The notes under the pieces were generated by a model, which did no database searches, had not been told where the DNA came from, and saw nothing but the letters and a program-made list of their open reading frames with translations. Of a stretch of DNA of 64,000 nt, positions 18,018 to 26,541 are shown one piece after another (the stretch's first letter is position 1; every line of letters begins with the position of its first letter). Position numbers and translations under genes: made by a program. This DNA comes from Streptomyces venezuelae (lineage in GTDB: Bacteria > Actinomycetota > Actinomycetes > Streptomycetales > Streptomycetaceae): assembly GCF_008642335.1 (NCBI RefSeq), contig NZ_CP029191.1, forward strand, positions 7,688,001 through 7,752,000. Direction: 5' to 3'.

Positions 18018-19271
18018 CTACGCGCCGTCCGCCTCACCCCACGTCACAGGGAGTTCGTGAACGCCGTAGATGTTCATGCCCTCCCGCAGGGGCACGTCCT
18101 CCGGTGCCGCGGCGAGGCGCAGGGTCGGGAAGCGGGTGAGCAGGGACGGGAAGGCGACGCGCATCTCGACGCGGGCCAGTTGCTGGCCCAGGCACTGGTG
18201 GATGCCGTGGCCGAAGCCGAGGTGACCGGTCGCCTTGCGGTGCAGGTCGAGCCTGTCGGGGTCGGGGAACCTCGCCGGGTCCCGGTTCGCCGCCTCCATC
18301 GACAGGGTGACGGACTCGCCCTTTCTGATGAGTCGCCCCTCGACCTCCACGTCCTCCAGCGCCGCGCGGAGTCCGGTCTGGGCGATGGTGGCGTACCGCA
18401 TCAGTTCCTCGACGGCCTGATCGACGAGGCCCGGATCCGCGCGCAGGGCGGCCAGTTGGTCCGGGTTGGACAGCAGGGCGAACGTGCCGAACGCGATCAT
18501 GTTGGCCGTGGTGTCGAGCCCCGCGCCGAGCAGGAACCCGCCGATGCCGGTGAGTTCGTCGTCCGTGAGGTCGCTTGAGGTCAGGTCGCTGAGGAGGTCG
18601 TCGGTCGGCGCGGCGCGCTTCTCCAGGACCAGCTTCCGCATGTACTCGTCCATCGCGACCATGGCCGCCGCGCGCTCCTCCTCCGTGGAGCTCAGTGTCA
18701 TGGACGTCGCGACGTGTCGCTGAAACATGTCCTGGTCGGCGTGGGGCACGCCGAGCAGTTCGCAGATCATGAGCGCGGGAATGGGCCGCGCGTACGCCTC
18801 CATGAGGTCGACGACCGGCCCCCGGCGCTCCATCGCGTCCAGATGCTCGACGGTGATCTGCTCCACGCGTTCCGTGAGCAGCCGCATGCGGCGCACGGTG
18901 AACTTGCCGGCAAGCAGCCGTCGGTAGCGCGTGTGTTCGGGGGCATCGAGCCCGGTCATGTCTCCCGTGGGTGCGGGCGGCAGCTCACCGGTGAAGCCCG
19001 TGGCGAAGGGCATGTGCAGCAGTTCGTAGCGCGAGCTGAAACGTGTGTCTCCCAGGATCGCGCGGACGGCGGCGTGACCGGTGGCCAGCCAGCCCACGTG
19101 TCCGTCGGGGTATCGCAGGCGCGTGAGCGGCCGCTCCTCGCGCAGGCGCGTCAGCTCGGCGGGCGGATCGAACGGGCAGCTCTTGGTGCGGGTCGTGGGG
19201 AAGGCGGCCACGGGGGCATCCGGGGTTTCGGGGCCGGTCGACGGGTCGTTCTGCATGGTGCTGTTCTGCAT
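18018..19271 (-). CDS. Cytochrome P450
   Basis: A 417-residue soluble bacterial P450. The I-helix oxygen-activation motif is GAGLDTTAN, the K-helix ExxR is EELMR, and the heme loop is [16 protein letters not shown] with the axial Cys. All essential residues are present. The overall look is of the Streptomyces CYP107/CYP105 type used in secondary metabolism and xenobiotic oxidation. ATG at 19271 is chosen because GGAGGGG sits seven bases upstream. No ferredoxin gene is adjacent. The promoter region contains four TGGCGC elements that look like regulator sites. Confidence 0.93.
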   Translation of the reverse strand: MQNSTMQNDPSTGPETPDAPVAAFPTTRTKSCPFDPPAELTRLREERPLTRLRYPDGHVGWLATGHAAVRAILGDTRFSSRYELLHMPFATGFTGELPPAPTGDMTGLDAPEHTRYRRLLAGKFTVRRMRLLTERVEQITVEHLDAMERRGPVVDLMEAYARPIPALMICELLGVPHADQDMFQRHVATSMTLSSTEEERAAAMVAMDEYMRKLVLEKRAAPTDDLLSDLTSSDLTDDELTGIGGFLLGAGLDTTANMIAFGTFALLSNPDQLAALRADPGLVDQAVEELMRYATIAQTGLRAALEDVEVEGRLIRKGESVTLSMEAANRDPARFPDPDRLDLHRKATGHLGFGHGIHQCLGQQLARVEMRVAFPSLLTRFPTLRLAAAPEDVPLREGMNIYGVHELPVTWGEADGA

Positions 19272-19304
19272 GGTGCGTCCCCTCCAGTGCGTACGGCAGT
19301 GCAG

Positions 19305-19373
19305 TGGCGCCAGCATGACACAGGAGTGGCGCTATGTGGCGCCAGTATGAGCCAAAGTGACTCGGTGTGGCGC
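19305..19373 (-). promoter_or_regulatory. Array of four TGGCGC elements upstream of the P450 gene
   Basis: TGGCGC occurs at 19305, 19327, 19337 and 19368. Two copies are part of the longer direct repeat TGGCGCCAG(C/T)ATGA (19305-19318 and 19337-19350), each with the palindrome TGGCGCCA. The spacings 22, 10 and 31 are close to whole helical turns, putting the sites on one DNA face. This suggests cooperative binding by a regulator of the P450 gene, possibly also of the divergent lipoprotein gene. Confidence 0.55.
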
Positions 19374-19496
19374 AGAGGGGTGGGGTGCAGGGTTGATCGA
19401 GTACGACGGGCGCGGCGGCTGAGTACTCGTACTCATGATTCGTCCCCCTTCGCCCGCGCACCCTGGACACGCAACCCCGATGAGAGGAAGACGACT

Positions 19497-19835
19497 GTGC
19501 ACAGCAGCATTCGCGTTCGCCCGGCCTCCCGCGCGTCCGGCAGGCGGTCGGCGCGGTCCCTCGTGGTGCTCGCGCTGACGGGCGCGGCGGCCGCAGCGGT
19601 GCTGACCGGCTGTTCCATGGAGGACGCGGTCTGCGGCGGCGGCGAGTATCCGGTCCTGCACGTGGGCAGCGGCGGTTCCGCGTGCCAGCCCGACGGGGAG
19701 GATCCGCCGAAGGGCTACGCCCGCTACCCGGAGGGCAAGGTCCCGGAGCATGTCGGGGACAAGTGGGACGAGTACTGGAACGACCACACGCTCGACGAGA
19801 ACGGAAAGATCGTCAAGTTGAAGGACGGCCAGTGA
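19497..19835 (+). CDS. Small lipoprotein, SCO0607 type
   Basis: A 112-residue protein with a basic N-terminus, a hydrophobic stretch (SLVVLALTGAAAAAVLTGC) and a lipobox Cys, then a 70-residue mature part with two more Cys (AVCGGGEYP, SACQPDG) and KGYARYPEGKVPEHVGDKWDEYW. It resembles the small SCO0607 lipoprotein family of streptomycetes, whose function is unknown to me. GTG at 19497 follows GAGAGGAAG at six bases. It is divergent from the P450 gene and ends at a strong terminator. Confidence 0.8.
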   Translation: MHSSIRVRPASRASGRRSARSLVVLALTGAAAAAVLTGCSMEDAVCGGGEYPVLHVGSGGSACQPDGEDPPKGYARYPEGKVPEHVGDKWDEYWNDHTLDENGKIVKLKDGQ

Positions 19836-19854
19836 GCGTCCGCCGGACACGGTG

Positions 19855-19890
19855 CTCGCCCCGACCGCGAGGCACCGCGGTCGGGGCGAG
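19855..19890. terminator. Perfect 15-bp stem-loop after the small lipoprotein gene
   Basis: CTCGCCCCGACCGCG (19855-19869), a six-base loop and the exact complement (19876-19890). It starts 19 bases past the stop and lies between convergent genes, so it can act on both. Confidence 0.8.
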
Positions 19891-19919
19891 TCGTGTGACG
19901 CCTCAGGTGGCGACCGCGC

Positions 19920-21575
19920 TCACGATTCCGCTGAGATGAACTGACTGTCGGGAGTCTCGGGAATGTCGTCGGAGGCGGGCGCAGTGGTGGCGCCCGTGAC
20001 CCCTATGGCCTCGGTGGCGTCCTCCCGCACGCTCTCGGGGGACGAAGCAGGCGACGCGCCCTGTCCGGCAGTGACGGCACCGTCGCCGCCGCCCGCGGAC
20101 TCCAGCCACGGGATGGCGTACACGTTGGTGCGAGCGGGTTGCCGGGCGGCCGCCAGCGCCAGCTGTTCGGCCCGGGCCGACGGGGGGCCGTCGGTCGGTG
20201 GCGAGTACGGCACCAGACTGCTCAGCCAGGCGACGATCTGCATGCCCGGGACCGTGAGTGTCGTGCCGTCGAAGGACGACGCGAACCGGCGGGTCGACGA
20301 ACTGTTCTGGTAACTGCCGGACAGTGAGAAAGGACCGATGCCGACGCTGCTGCGAATCGACGTGGCCTGCGTGGCCCGCTGAAGGTCCGTGGTTCCCCAG
20401 TCCGCGCTTATCTTGATGTCCCTGGCCACGATGAAGGCGGTGGGCAGCAGGGAGAAGATTCCCTCGTTCTTGTCGCTGATCTCGCCGGTCGAGTAATCCC
20501 CCGGCCTGCGGCCCGCCGTGCTCCAGCCGCGCAAGGACGTCAGGGAAGTGTCGAGCCAGCGGCGGCGAATTTCTATGCGCCCGAAACGGAAGGAGATGTT
20601 CATGTTCGACGTCTCGGTGTGCAGGCTGTACTGCGTCCTTTCCGTTGTGCCCGCTGCGCCCACGCGCCACAGACCGAGATTGATTCCGCCGCCCGCGCCA
20701 TAGCGGGAGAAACGTGATTCTTCGTTGATGCGGAGCCTGTTGGACGTCAGCGTCAATGCGGTGAAGTTCGTGGCGCCGGATTCGGCGAACCAGTTGCCCG
20801 GGAACGCCTCGCACAGATGCCAGAAGATGTTGGCGTCCACGAGGCTGCCCCGCCTGGTCTGCAGGTACGTCTGCCGCGCCCGCGAGAAGATCCCGGCGAG
20901 GCTCGACTGCTGGAACTGCCCCAGGGTGGCGAGGGCGCTCTCCACCACGCCGGGACTCGCTGCCTGAAGGTCCTGGTAGGCGAGGTCCACGGGTGCCTTG
21001 AGCACCGGCGCGAGGATGGCCCACTTGCGCTGGTCCTCGGGCTTGCTCAGGTCGTACTGGAGGAAGTTCGTCGTGTAGCTGAGCAGTGCGGCGTTGTACA
21101 GCTGGAACTTGTTCTTGTAGTTGCGGTACAGCGGGGAGTCGACTTTCACCGTGACGGGAAGGCCGTCCTGGTCGAAGTCCTGGCCGTCCACGAAGAGCAG
21201 GTTGAACGCCCTGTCGTACGCCCGCTGGCCTTCGGGGTCCGCGGGCGGCGGATTCACGTTCGCGCGGACGATCTCGCCGTAGACGTTGTCGGTGCTGACG
21301 CCGCCGACCGCGTAGGCCGGTGTCAGCAGGGGGACGGGATCCACCAGGGTCGCGAAGTTCTCGCTCGCCGCGACGGAACCGGTCGGATTGTTCGGGGACC
21401 ACGGGTTCGCGAACTGCGCCGGGTCAACGGGATTTCCGGGAAGTTGCAGCGACATATAGGTCTGTGCGCGCCGCAGAATGGGCTGTCCGCCACCAATGCC
21501 GGAAGGAGTGGTGGTGAGTGCGTCGAAGATCGCGTCGTAAATTCCTTGGAGCAACTGTTTCTGATCGATGGTCAT
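19920..21575 (-). CDS. Protein of unknown function, 551 residues
   Basis: I do not recognise a named family. The protein has no signal peptide or membrane helix. The first half looks helical (KQLLQGIYDAIFDALTT). Residues about 280-470 look strand-rich and Gly/Ser-rich, with segments such as GAGGGINLGLW, SNMNISFRFGRIEIRRRWLD, LLPTAFIVARDIKISADWG and the end TVPGMQIVAWLSSLVPYSPP. The last 80 residues are a loose Ala/Pro/Glu tail. Codon use is less GC-extreme than in neighbours (for example runs like gaatttct). The ATG at 21575 has a G-rich site six bases upstream. It has its own near-consensus promoter and no operon partner. Confidence 0.7.
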   Translation of the reverse strand: MTIDQKQLLQGIYDAIFDALTTTPSGIGGGQPILRRAQTYMSLQLPGNPVDPAQFANPWSPNNPTGSVAASENFATLVDPVPLLTPAYAVGGVSTDNVYGEIVRANVNPPPADPEGQRAYDRAFNLLFVDGQDFDQDGLPVTVKVDSPLYRNYKNKFQLYNAALLSYTTNFLQYDLSKPEDQRKWAILAPVLKAPVDLAYQDLQAASPGVVESALATLGQFQQSSLAGIFSRARQTYLQTRRGSLVDANIFWHLCEAFPGNWFAESGATNFTALTLTSNRLRINEESRFSRYGAGGGINLGLWRVGAAGTTERTQYSLHTETSNMNISFRFGRIEIRRRWLDTSLTSLRGWSTAGRRPGDYSTGEISDKNEGIFSLLPTAFIVARDIKISADWGTTDLQRATQATSIRSSVGIGPFSLSGSYQNSSSTRRFASSFDGTTLTVPGMQIVAWLSSLVPYSPPTDGPPSARAEQLALAAARQPARTNVYAIPWLESAGGGDGAVTAGQGASPASSPESVREDATEAIGVTGATTAPASDDIPETPDSQFISAES

Positions 21576-21627
21576 GGGCTGCCCCCCTATATTGACCACC
21601 GCCGGATGGGCCCGGGATGTTAGTGAT

Positions 21628-21656
21628 GTCCTACTCCCGCCGCACAACAGCGTCAA
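21628..21656 (-). promoter_or_regulatory. Near-consensus vegetative promoter for the 551-residue protein gene
   Basis: On the minus strand TTGACG (21656-21651) and TAGGAC (21633-21628) are separated by 17 bases, close to the streptomycete HrdB consensus TTGACN-17/18-TAGGAT. Transcription would begin near 21620, leaving a leader of about 45 bases before the ATG. Confidence 0.7.
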
Positions 21657-21967
21657 TGAGCCAAGGAGCGCGCGGGAAGGACGTTCCGCATTCGACTGGA
21701 TTGTGGCCAGAAAGGTTTTGCAAGGACGGTTCAGGACGGGTTCCCAGGGGCCCTGCGGCCTGTCGGGGGTCCGTGTGTGCGAGTGAGGCCGTGCGGGCGC
21801 CGCGCGGGGAGTGGGTGCGTGGGCGGGAACTTGCCACGCGTGGAGGCGAGGAGCCGGTGACGGCTCGTCCTGGCGGCTTGCCGCGAGCCGGTCGGCCGCG
21901 GCCGCGGCCGCGGAAATAGGTTCGACGCGTGGGTGTGAGGGTCCCGTCAGCGGGCACTCGATGGGTG

Positions 21968-22001
21968 GGCCCCGCCGTGTCTCCCCCGTCGCGGCGGGGC
22001 C
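21968..22001. terminator. 10-bp GC stem-loop in the gap
   Basis: GGCCCCGCCG (21968-21977) pairs exactly with CGGCGGGGCC (21992-22001) around a 14-base loop. It lies upstream of the 551-residue protein's promoter and beyond the end of the crystallin-like lipoprotein gene, so it probably insulates the two. Confidence 0.55.
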
Positions 22002-22052
22002 TGCCGAGTCTCCGGGGGTTCCGCGTCGGGGCCGTGGGTGGTGGGCATGAGT

Positions 22053-22087
22053 GGTGCCCGCCCCCGGGGGATGTCGGGGCGGGCACC
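22053..22087 (-). terminator. Perfect 12-bp stem-loop after the lipoprotein gene
   Basis: GGTGCCCGCCCC (22053-22064) and GGGGCGGGCACC (22076-22087) are exact complements with an 11-base loop, 30 bases past the stop of the minus-strand lipoprotein gene. Confidence 0.8.
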
Positions 22088-22116
22088 GGTCTCCGGGCCG
22101 CTTGCGCGGCGTCGCG

Positions 22117-23073
22117 TCAGCCGAACTTCACCGAGCTGATCCTGTTGTCGAAGCCGATGGTGGCCAGGTCGGCCACGTCACCGTTGATGACCTTGGACGC
22201 TCCGGTGCAGCCCGGACCCGACCAGATCTTCGCCGAGCCGTCGAGCGAGATCGACGAGGTCACCTTGGGTCGTGCGACGTTCTGGCAGCCCTTGCCCGCG
22301 ATGCCCTGGGCCGGGCCGTTGTCCGAGAAGTTCGCGTCGTCGAAGAGGATGGCGCTGGTGGCGGGCGCCTGCCGCGTGTCGTCGGTGTCCGTCGGGTCCT
22401 CCTGGCCCGCGGGCCGACCGGACTTCGAGCCGTCGGGCTGTACGCCGAACCATGTGCCGCCGACGCCCTGCCCGTTGGTGTCGCCCGGCTTGGTGTCCTT
22501 GCTGAAGCGGTAGACCGGCCAGCCGCCGATGGTGACCTGGTGGGTGCCGTCGTCACGGGTGATGACGCCCACCTGCGACCGTGCCACACCCTGGACGAAG
22601 ATCTTGCCGCCAGGGTCCACGAGGACGGGCGGCCACGTGGTGGCGCAGGCGCCGTTGCAGTTCGACCGGGAAGGCGACGCGGTGTCCTTGTCGAAGCGGT
22701 AGAGGGTCAGGCCGGACCCGTTGACGACCACCGGGTCGAGGGCGCCCGCCCGGCCCGCCGAGAGCTGGACCCACTTGCGCTGCACGGGTTTGGTCGCGGG
22801 CTTTCCGGGCGGGTTGGCCCAGTCCCCGGTGTTCTCGGGAGCCCGGTTCTGCCGCGCGGTACCGGACTTGAGGGCGAGTTCCATGGAGTCGGACGTGTCG
22901 CGCGCCGCCTCCGTGCCCGCGCTCCTGGCGCCCGGTCCGCCGTCGTCGCCCCCGCCGCACGCGGACAGGAGCAGGGCTCCCGCCGCGGCGAAGGACGCCA
23001 GCAGCACGGCCTTCCGGCGGTGCGTGCCGCTCGCCGTGTCGCTGCTCGCACGGGTTCCGGTCGTGTCGTTCAT
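22117..23073 (-). CDS. Lipoprotein with COG4315-type repeats and a crystallin-like C-terminal domain
   Basis: A 318-residue lipoprotein: LLASFAAAGALLLSACGGG gives the signal and lipobox. Residues about 105-210 hold two copies of the secreted repeat found in many actinobacterial lipoproteins: GLTLYRFDKDTASPSRSNC with CATTWPPVLV, then GWPVYRFSKDTKPGDTNGQG with WFGVQPDG. The last 80 residues (ILFDDANFSDNG, SSISLDGSAKIW, FDNRISSVKFG) look like a beta/gamma-crystallin-type domain, as in SMPI-like inhibitors. Function is unknown; an electron-transfer or metal-binding role has been suggested for the repeat family. ATG at 23073 follows GAGGAG. Confidence 0.82.
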   Translation of the reverse strand: MNDTTGTRASSDTASGTHRRKAVLLASFAAAGALLLSACGGGDDGGPGARSAGTEAARDTSDSMELALKSGTARQNRAPENTGDWANPPGKPATKPVQRKWVQLSAGRAGALDPVVVNGSGLTLYRFDKDTASPSRSNCNGACATTWPPVLVDPGGKIFVQGVARSQVGVITRDDGTHQVTIGGWPVYRFSKDTKPGDTNGQGVGGTWFGVQPDGSKSGRPAGQEDPTDTDDTRQAPATSAILFDDANFSDNGPAQGIAGKGCQNVARPKVTSSISLDGSAKIWSGPGCTGASKVINGDVADLATIGFDNRISSVKFG

Positions 23074-23314
23074 CGCATCTCCTCGGTCGGGTCCTTGAGC
23101 GGGTGTCGCTGACCCGCTCGGCCTTTCGAGACGTGAGTACGGGGCCCGGGCGCGCCCCCGTTCAGCCCGGACGGGACCGAGACCAAACCGAGACATTGTC
23201 TAAAGTGTGATCTCTTCCGGTAGTTGACCAGCTCTGTGAAGCGAGGGGCCGGTAGCGCGGGGTTTCGTTCGCCGCTCGACGGCTACTCGTCCGGGACTGA
23301 AGGGAGGGGTCCCC

Positions 23315-23698
23315 GTGACAGTCACGACAGCCCCGCCACATGTCCAGGAGCAGTTCAGCCACGAGGACCTCGTCCGCTACCTCGAGGACCGCTTCGCCTG
23401 CGCCCAGGCCTGCGACGACTGCGCACGCGTGTGCCTCGTGCGCGAGGGCCCGGCCGAGCCGGGCGGGGCGCCCCGCCTCAACACCGCCTGCGCGGACGTG
23501 TGCGAGGCGACGTCCCGTGTCCTCGCCGAACAGAGCGACCAGGACGAGCAACGCGTCCGCATGCAGGTGGAGTGGTGCCGAGCGATCTGCCTCCAGTGCG
23601 CATCGCTCTGCGACCTGCACCCCGCGTCGGCCGCCGCCGCGGAAGCCTGCCGCCGCTGCGCGAAGGCATGTGACGCCTTCCTGACCACACTGGGCTGA
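23315..23698 (+). CDS. Four-helix-bundle copper-binding protein (Csp/DUF326-like)
   Basis: A 127-residue protein with 13 Cys laid out on predicted helices: CAQACDDCARVC, CADVC, WCRAICLQCASLC and CRRCAKAC. This Cys-every-third-or-fourth pattern is that of the ferredoxin-like four-helix bundles (DUF326, Csp proteins), which store many Cu(I) ions. No signal peptide is visible, so it would be cytosolic like Csp3. GTG at 23315 follows GGAGGGG. It lies directly upstream, same strand, of the putative metallophore operon, with two hairpins between. Copper storage is inferred from the family. Confidence 0.85.
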   Translation: MTVTTAPPHVQEQFSHEDLVRYLEDRFACAQACDDCARVCLVREGPAEPGGAPRLNTACADVCEATSRVLAEQSDQDEQRVRMQVEWCRAICLQCASLCDLHPASAAAAEACRRCAKACDAFLTTLG

Positions 23699-23736
23699 GC
23701 CCCCCCCGGGCAGAGCCGCCCCCAACCGGTCGGTGT

Positions 23737-23765
23737 GGGCCGGGAACCAGAAGCGGTTCCGGCCC
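23737..23765 (+). terminator. Stem-loop after the copper-bundle gene
   Basis: GGGCCGGGAACC (23737-23748) pairs with GGTTCCGGCCC (23755-23765), with one bulged G and a six-base loop, 38 bases past the stop. Likely a terminator without a T-run, or an attenuator if the two units are cotranscribed. Confidence 0.55.
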
Positions 23766-23772
23766 GACCACT

Positions 23773-23816
23773 GTTCCAGAGTCCCCGCGCGGCCGCGCGT
23801 ACCCACGCTCTGGAAC
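23773..23816 (+). promoter_or_regulatory. Long inverted repeat abutting the Shine-Dalgarno of the methyltransferase gene
   Basis: GTTCCAGAG (23773-23781) and CTCTGGAAC (23808-23816) are exact complements; inside them is the self-complementary CGCGCGGCCGCGCG. The right arm ends immediately before GAGG (23817-23820), and the ATG is at 23831. It may be an operator or an RNA hairpin controlling the first gene of the metallophore-like operon. Confidence 0.5.
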
Positions 23817-23830
23817 GAGGTAGCAGCCCC

Positions 23831-24580
23831 ATGAACTGGTACGAGGACGACGATTTCTGGTCGGACTTCGCCGAGACCATGTTCTCCGAGCGCAGGCGCG
23901 CGGAGGTCGAGGCCCTCGTCGGCGGATCCCCGCTGCTCCGCTTCCCGGCCGGGAGCCGGGTCCTCGACCTCTGCTGCGGTCCCGGTCTGTACCTCGTGCC
24001 CCTGGCCCGCGCCGGGAGCACCGTCACCGGGGTCGACCTCAGCCCCGGCATGCTCAAGCGCGCCGACGCCGCGTGCGAGGCGGCGGGCGTCGATGTCCGC
24101 CTGGTACGAGGGGACATGCTGACGCACGTCGAGCCGGAGACGTACGACGTGGTGCTGAACCTCTTCACCTCGTTCGGCTACTTCGACGACCCGCGGGACA
24201 ACGAGCGCGTGCTGCGCAACGCCCACGACTCGCTCGTGCCGGGCGGGCGGCTGCTCATCGACGTGATGGGCAAGGAGGTCCTCGCGGGCTGGATCGGCCG
24301 GCCCCAGGTCGTCGACCTCGACGGCGGCGCGTACGTGCTGCAGCGCGACACCGTCCTCGACAGCTGGACCCGGCTGCGCACCGACTGGACGCTGGTCCGG
24401 GACGGGGAGGCGCGCGCCGCGTCGATCACCTCCTTCCTCTACAGCGGGGCCGAGCTGAGCGCCCTCTTCGAGGCGGCCGGCTTCACCGACGTGCGCTGTT
24501 ACGGCGACTTCGACGGCGGCCCGTACGACAACCACTCGAAGCGGCTGATCGTGACCGGCACCCGCCCTGAACTCTCATGA
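23831..24580 (+). CDS. SAM-dependent methyltransferase, first gene of a metallophore-like operon
   Basis: A 249-residue class I methyltransferase. Motif I is VLDLCCGPGLYLVPLA, followed by the acidic end of strand two (VTGVDLSPGML) and the motif-IV-like YDVVLNLFTSFGYF; the post-motif helix is ERVLRNAHDSLVPGGRLLIDV. The fold is that of small-molecule N-, O- or C-methyltransferases. Its TGA overlaps the ATG of the permease gene, so it is part of the transport and synthesis unit. I infer it decorates the chelator made by the later genes; the target atom cannot be told from sequence. Confidence 0.85.
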   Translation: MNWYEDDDFWSDFAETMFSERRRAEVEALVGGSPLLRFPAGSRVLDLCCGPGLYLVPLARAGSTVTGVDLSPGMLKRADAACEAAGVDVRLVRGDMLTHVEPETYDVVLNLFTSFGYFDDPRDNERVLRNAHDSLVPGGRLLIDVMGKEVLAGWIGRPQVVDLDGGAYVLQRDTVLDSWTRLRTDWTLVRDGEARAASITSFLYSGAELSALFEAAGFTDVRCYGDFDGGPYDNHSKRLIVTGTRPELS

Positions 24581-25701
24581 CCGAGGCGACATCCGCGGCA
24601 CCGCCCGCGGGCCGCGCCGCCCGCTCGCCGGGCACATCACGTCAGAACCACGACCAGCAACCCCCGGGCCGCGGGCGGCTGTTGACCACACTGACCGCAC
24701 TCTCCGTGACACTGGTGGTCTCCGTCCTGGCCGGTATCGCGCTGGGACCGACCGTCGTACCGCTCGGTGACGTCGTGCACTTCCTCACCGCCGCCCTCAC
24801 GGGAGGCACCATCGACGCGGACGACGCGTCGGGGTACGCCATCGTCTGGCACGTGCGCACGCCCCGGGTCCTGCTGGCCGCGGTCGTGGGAGCCGGACTG
24901 TCCGTCGTGGGCGTCGCCATCCAGGCGCTGGTGCGCAACGCCCTCGCGGACCCGTTCGTGCTCGGCATCTCGTCCGGCGCCTCGGTGGGCGCCACCGCCG
25001 TCGTCGTGTTCGGGATCTTCGCGGGACTCGGGGTGTACGCCCTCTCCGCCGCCGCCTTCCTCGGCGCTCTCGGCGCGACCGTACTGGTGTATCTGGCCGC
25101 GCGCGGACCGCTCGGCCTCACGCCGCTGCGGCTGGTGCTGACCGGCGTGGCGCTGGCGTACGGCTTCCAGGCGCTCATGAGCGTGCTGGTGTTCCTCGCA
25201 CCGAACGGGCAGGCCGCGCGGACCGTGCTGTTCTGGCTGCTCGGCAGCCTCGGCTCCGCGACCTGGGAGTCCCTGCCGCTCGTGACGGCGGCGGTCCTCG
25301 TCGCGGTCGTCGTACTGCTTCGGCACAGCCGGTCGCTCGACGTCCTGTCGCTCGGCGACGAGACCGCGGCCAGCCTCGGCGTGGACGCGGACGCGCTGCG
25401 CCGCGGCCTGTTCGTGCTCACCGCGGCCGTCACCGGGCTCATCGTCGCGGTCAGCGGCGCGATCGGCTTCGTCGGTCTCGTCCTGCCGCACGTGGTGCGG
25501 ATCTGGGTCGGCTCCACGCACCGGCGCGTCCTCGCCGTCGCGCCACTGGCCGGCGCCTGCTTCATGGTGTGGGTCGATCTCGTGGCCCGCACCGCCTTCG
25601 CCCCCGAGGAGCTGCCGCTCGGGGTGATCACCGCGCTGATCGGCGTACCGGTGTTCGTCGTCCTGATGCGCCGCCGCGGCTATCTCTTCGGAGGCCGGTA
25701 G
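24577..25701 (+). CDS. FecCD-type ABC transporter permease for metal chelates
   Basis: A 374-residue integral membrane protein with about ten membrane helices after a 35-residue cytoplasmic arm. Family landmarks include RTPRVLLAAVVGAGLSVVGV, the LVRNALADPFVLGISSGAS loop, LGDETAASLGVDAD (ATPase contact) and GFVGLVLPHVVRI. This is the permease type used for ferric siderophores, heme and B12. Only one permease gene is present, so it should act as a homodimer. Four-base overlap with the methyltransferase gene; the ATPase gene starts at the very next base after its stop. Confidence 0.93.
   Translation: MTEATSAAPPAGRAARSPGTSRQNHDQQPPGRGRLLTTLTALSVTLVVSVLAGIALGPTVVPLGDVVHFLTAALTGGTIDADDASGYAIVWHVRTPRVLLAAVVGAGLSVVGVAIQALVRNALADPFVLGISSGASVGATAVVVFGIFAGLGVYALSAAAFLGALGATVLVYLAARGPLGLTPLRLVLTGVALAYGFQALMSVLVFLAPNGQAARTVLFWLLGSLGSATWESLPLVTAAVLVAVVVLLRHSRSLDVLSLGDETAASLGVDADALRRGLFVLTAAVTGLIVAVSGAIGFVGLVLPHVVRIWVGSTHRRVLAVAPLAGACFMVWVDLVARTAFAPEELPLGVITALIGVPVFVVLMRRRGYLFGGR

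Positions 25702-26537
<836 letters not shown>

Positions 26538-26541
<4 letters not shown>

Larger units (their letters stand above)
21576..22116. other. Non-coding gap of 541 bp
   Basis: It holds the promoter of the 551-residue protein gene (21628-21656), a GGCCGC triplicated run near 21895-21913, and two strong stem-loops (21968-22001 and 22053-22087). Short open frames across it show no coding character or recognisable protein. The part nearest the gene is visibly less GC-rich than the rest. Confidence 0.6.

Noticed and set aside
21780-21960. Possible small gene in the gap upstream of the 551-residue protein gene
   Set aside because: The short open frames have no ribosome site, no third-position GC bias and no recognisable protein.
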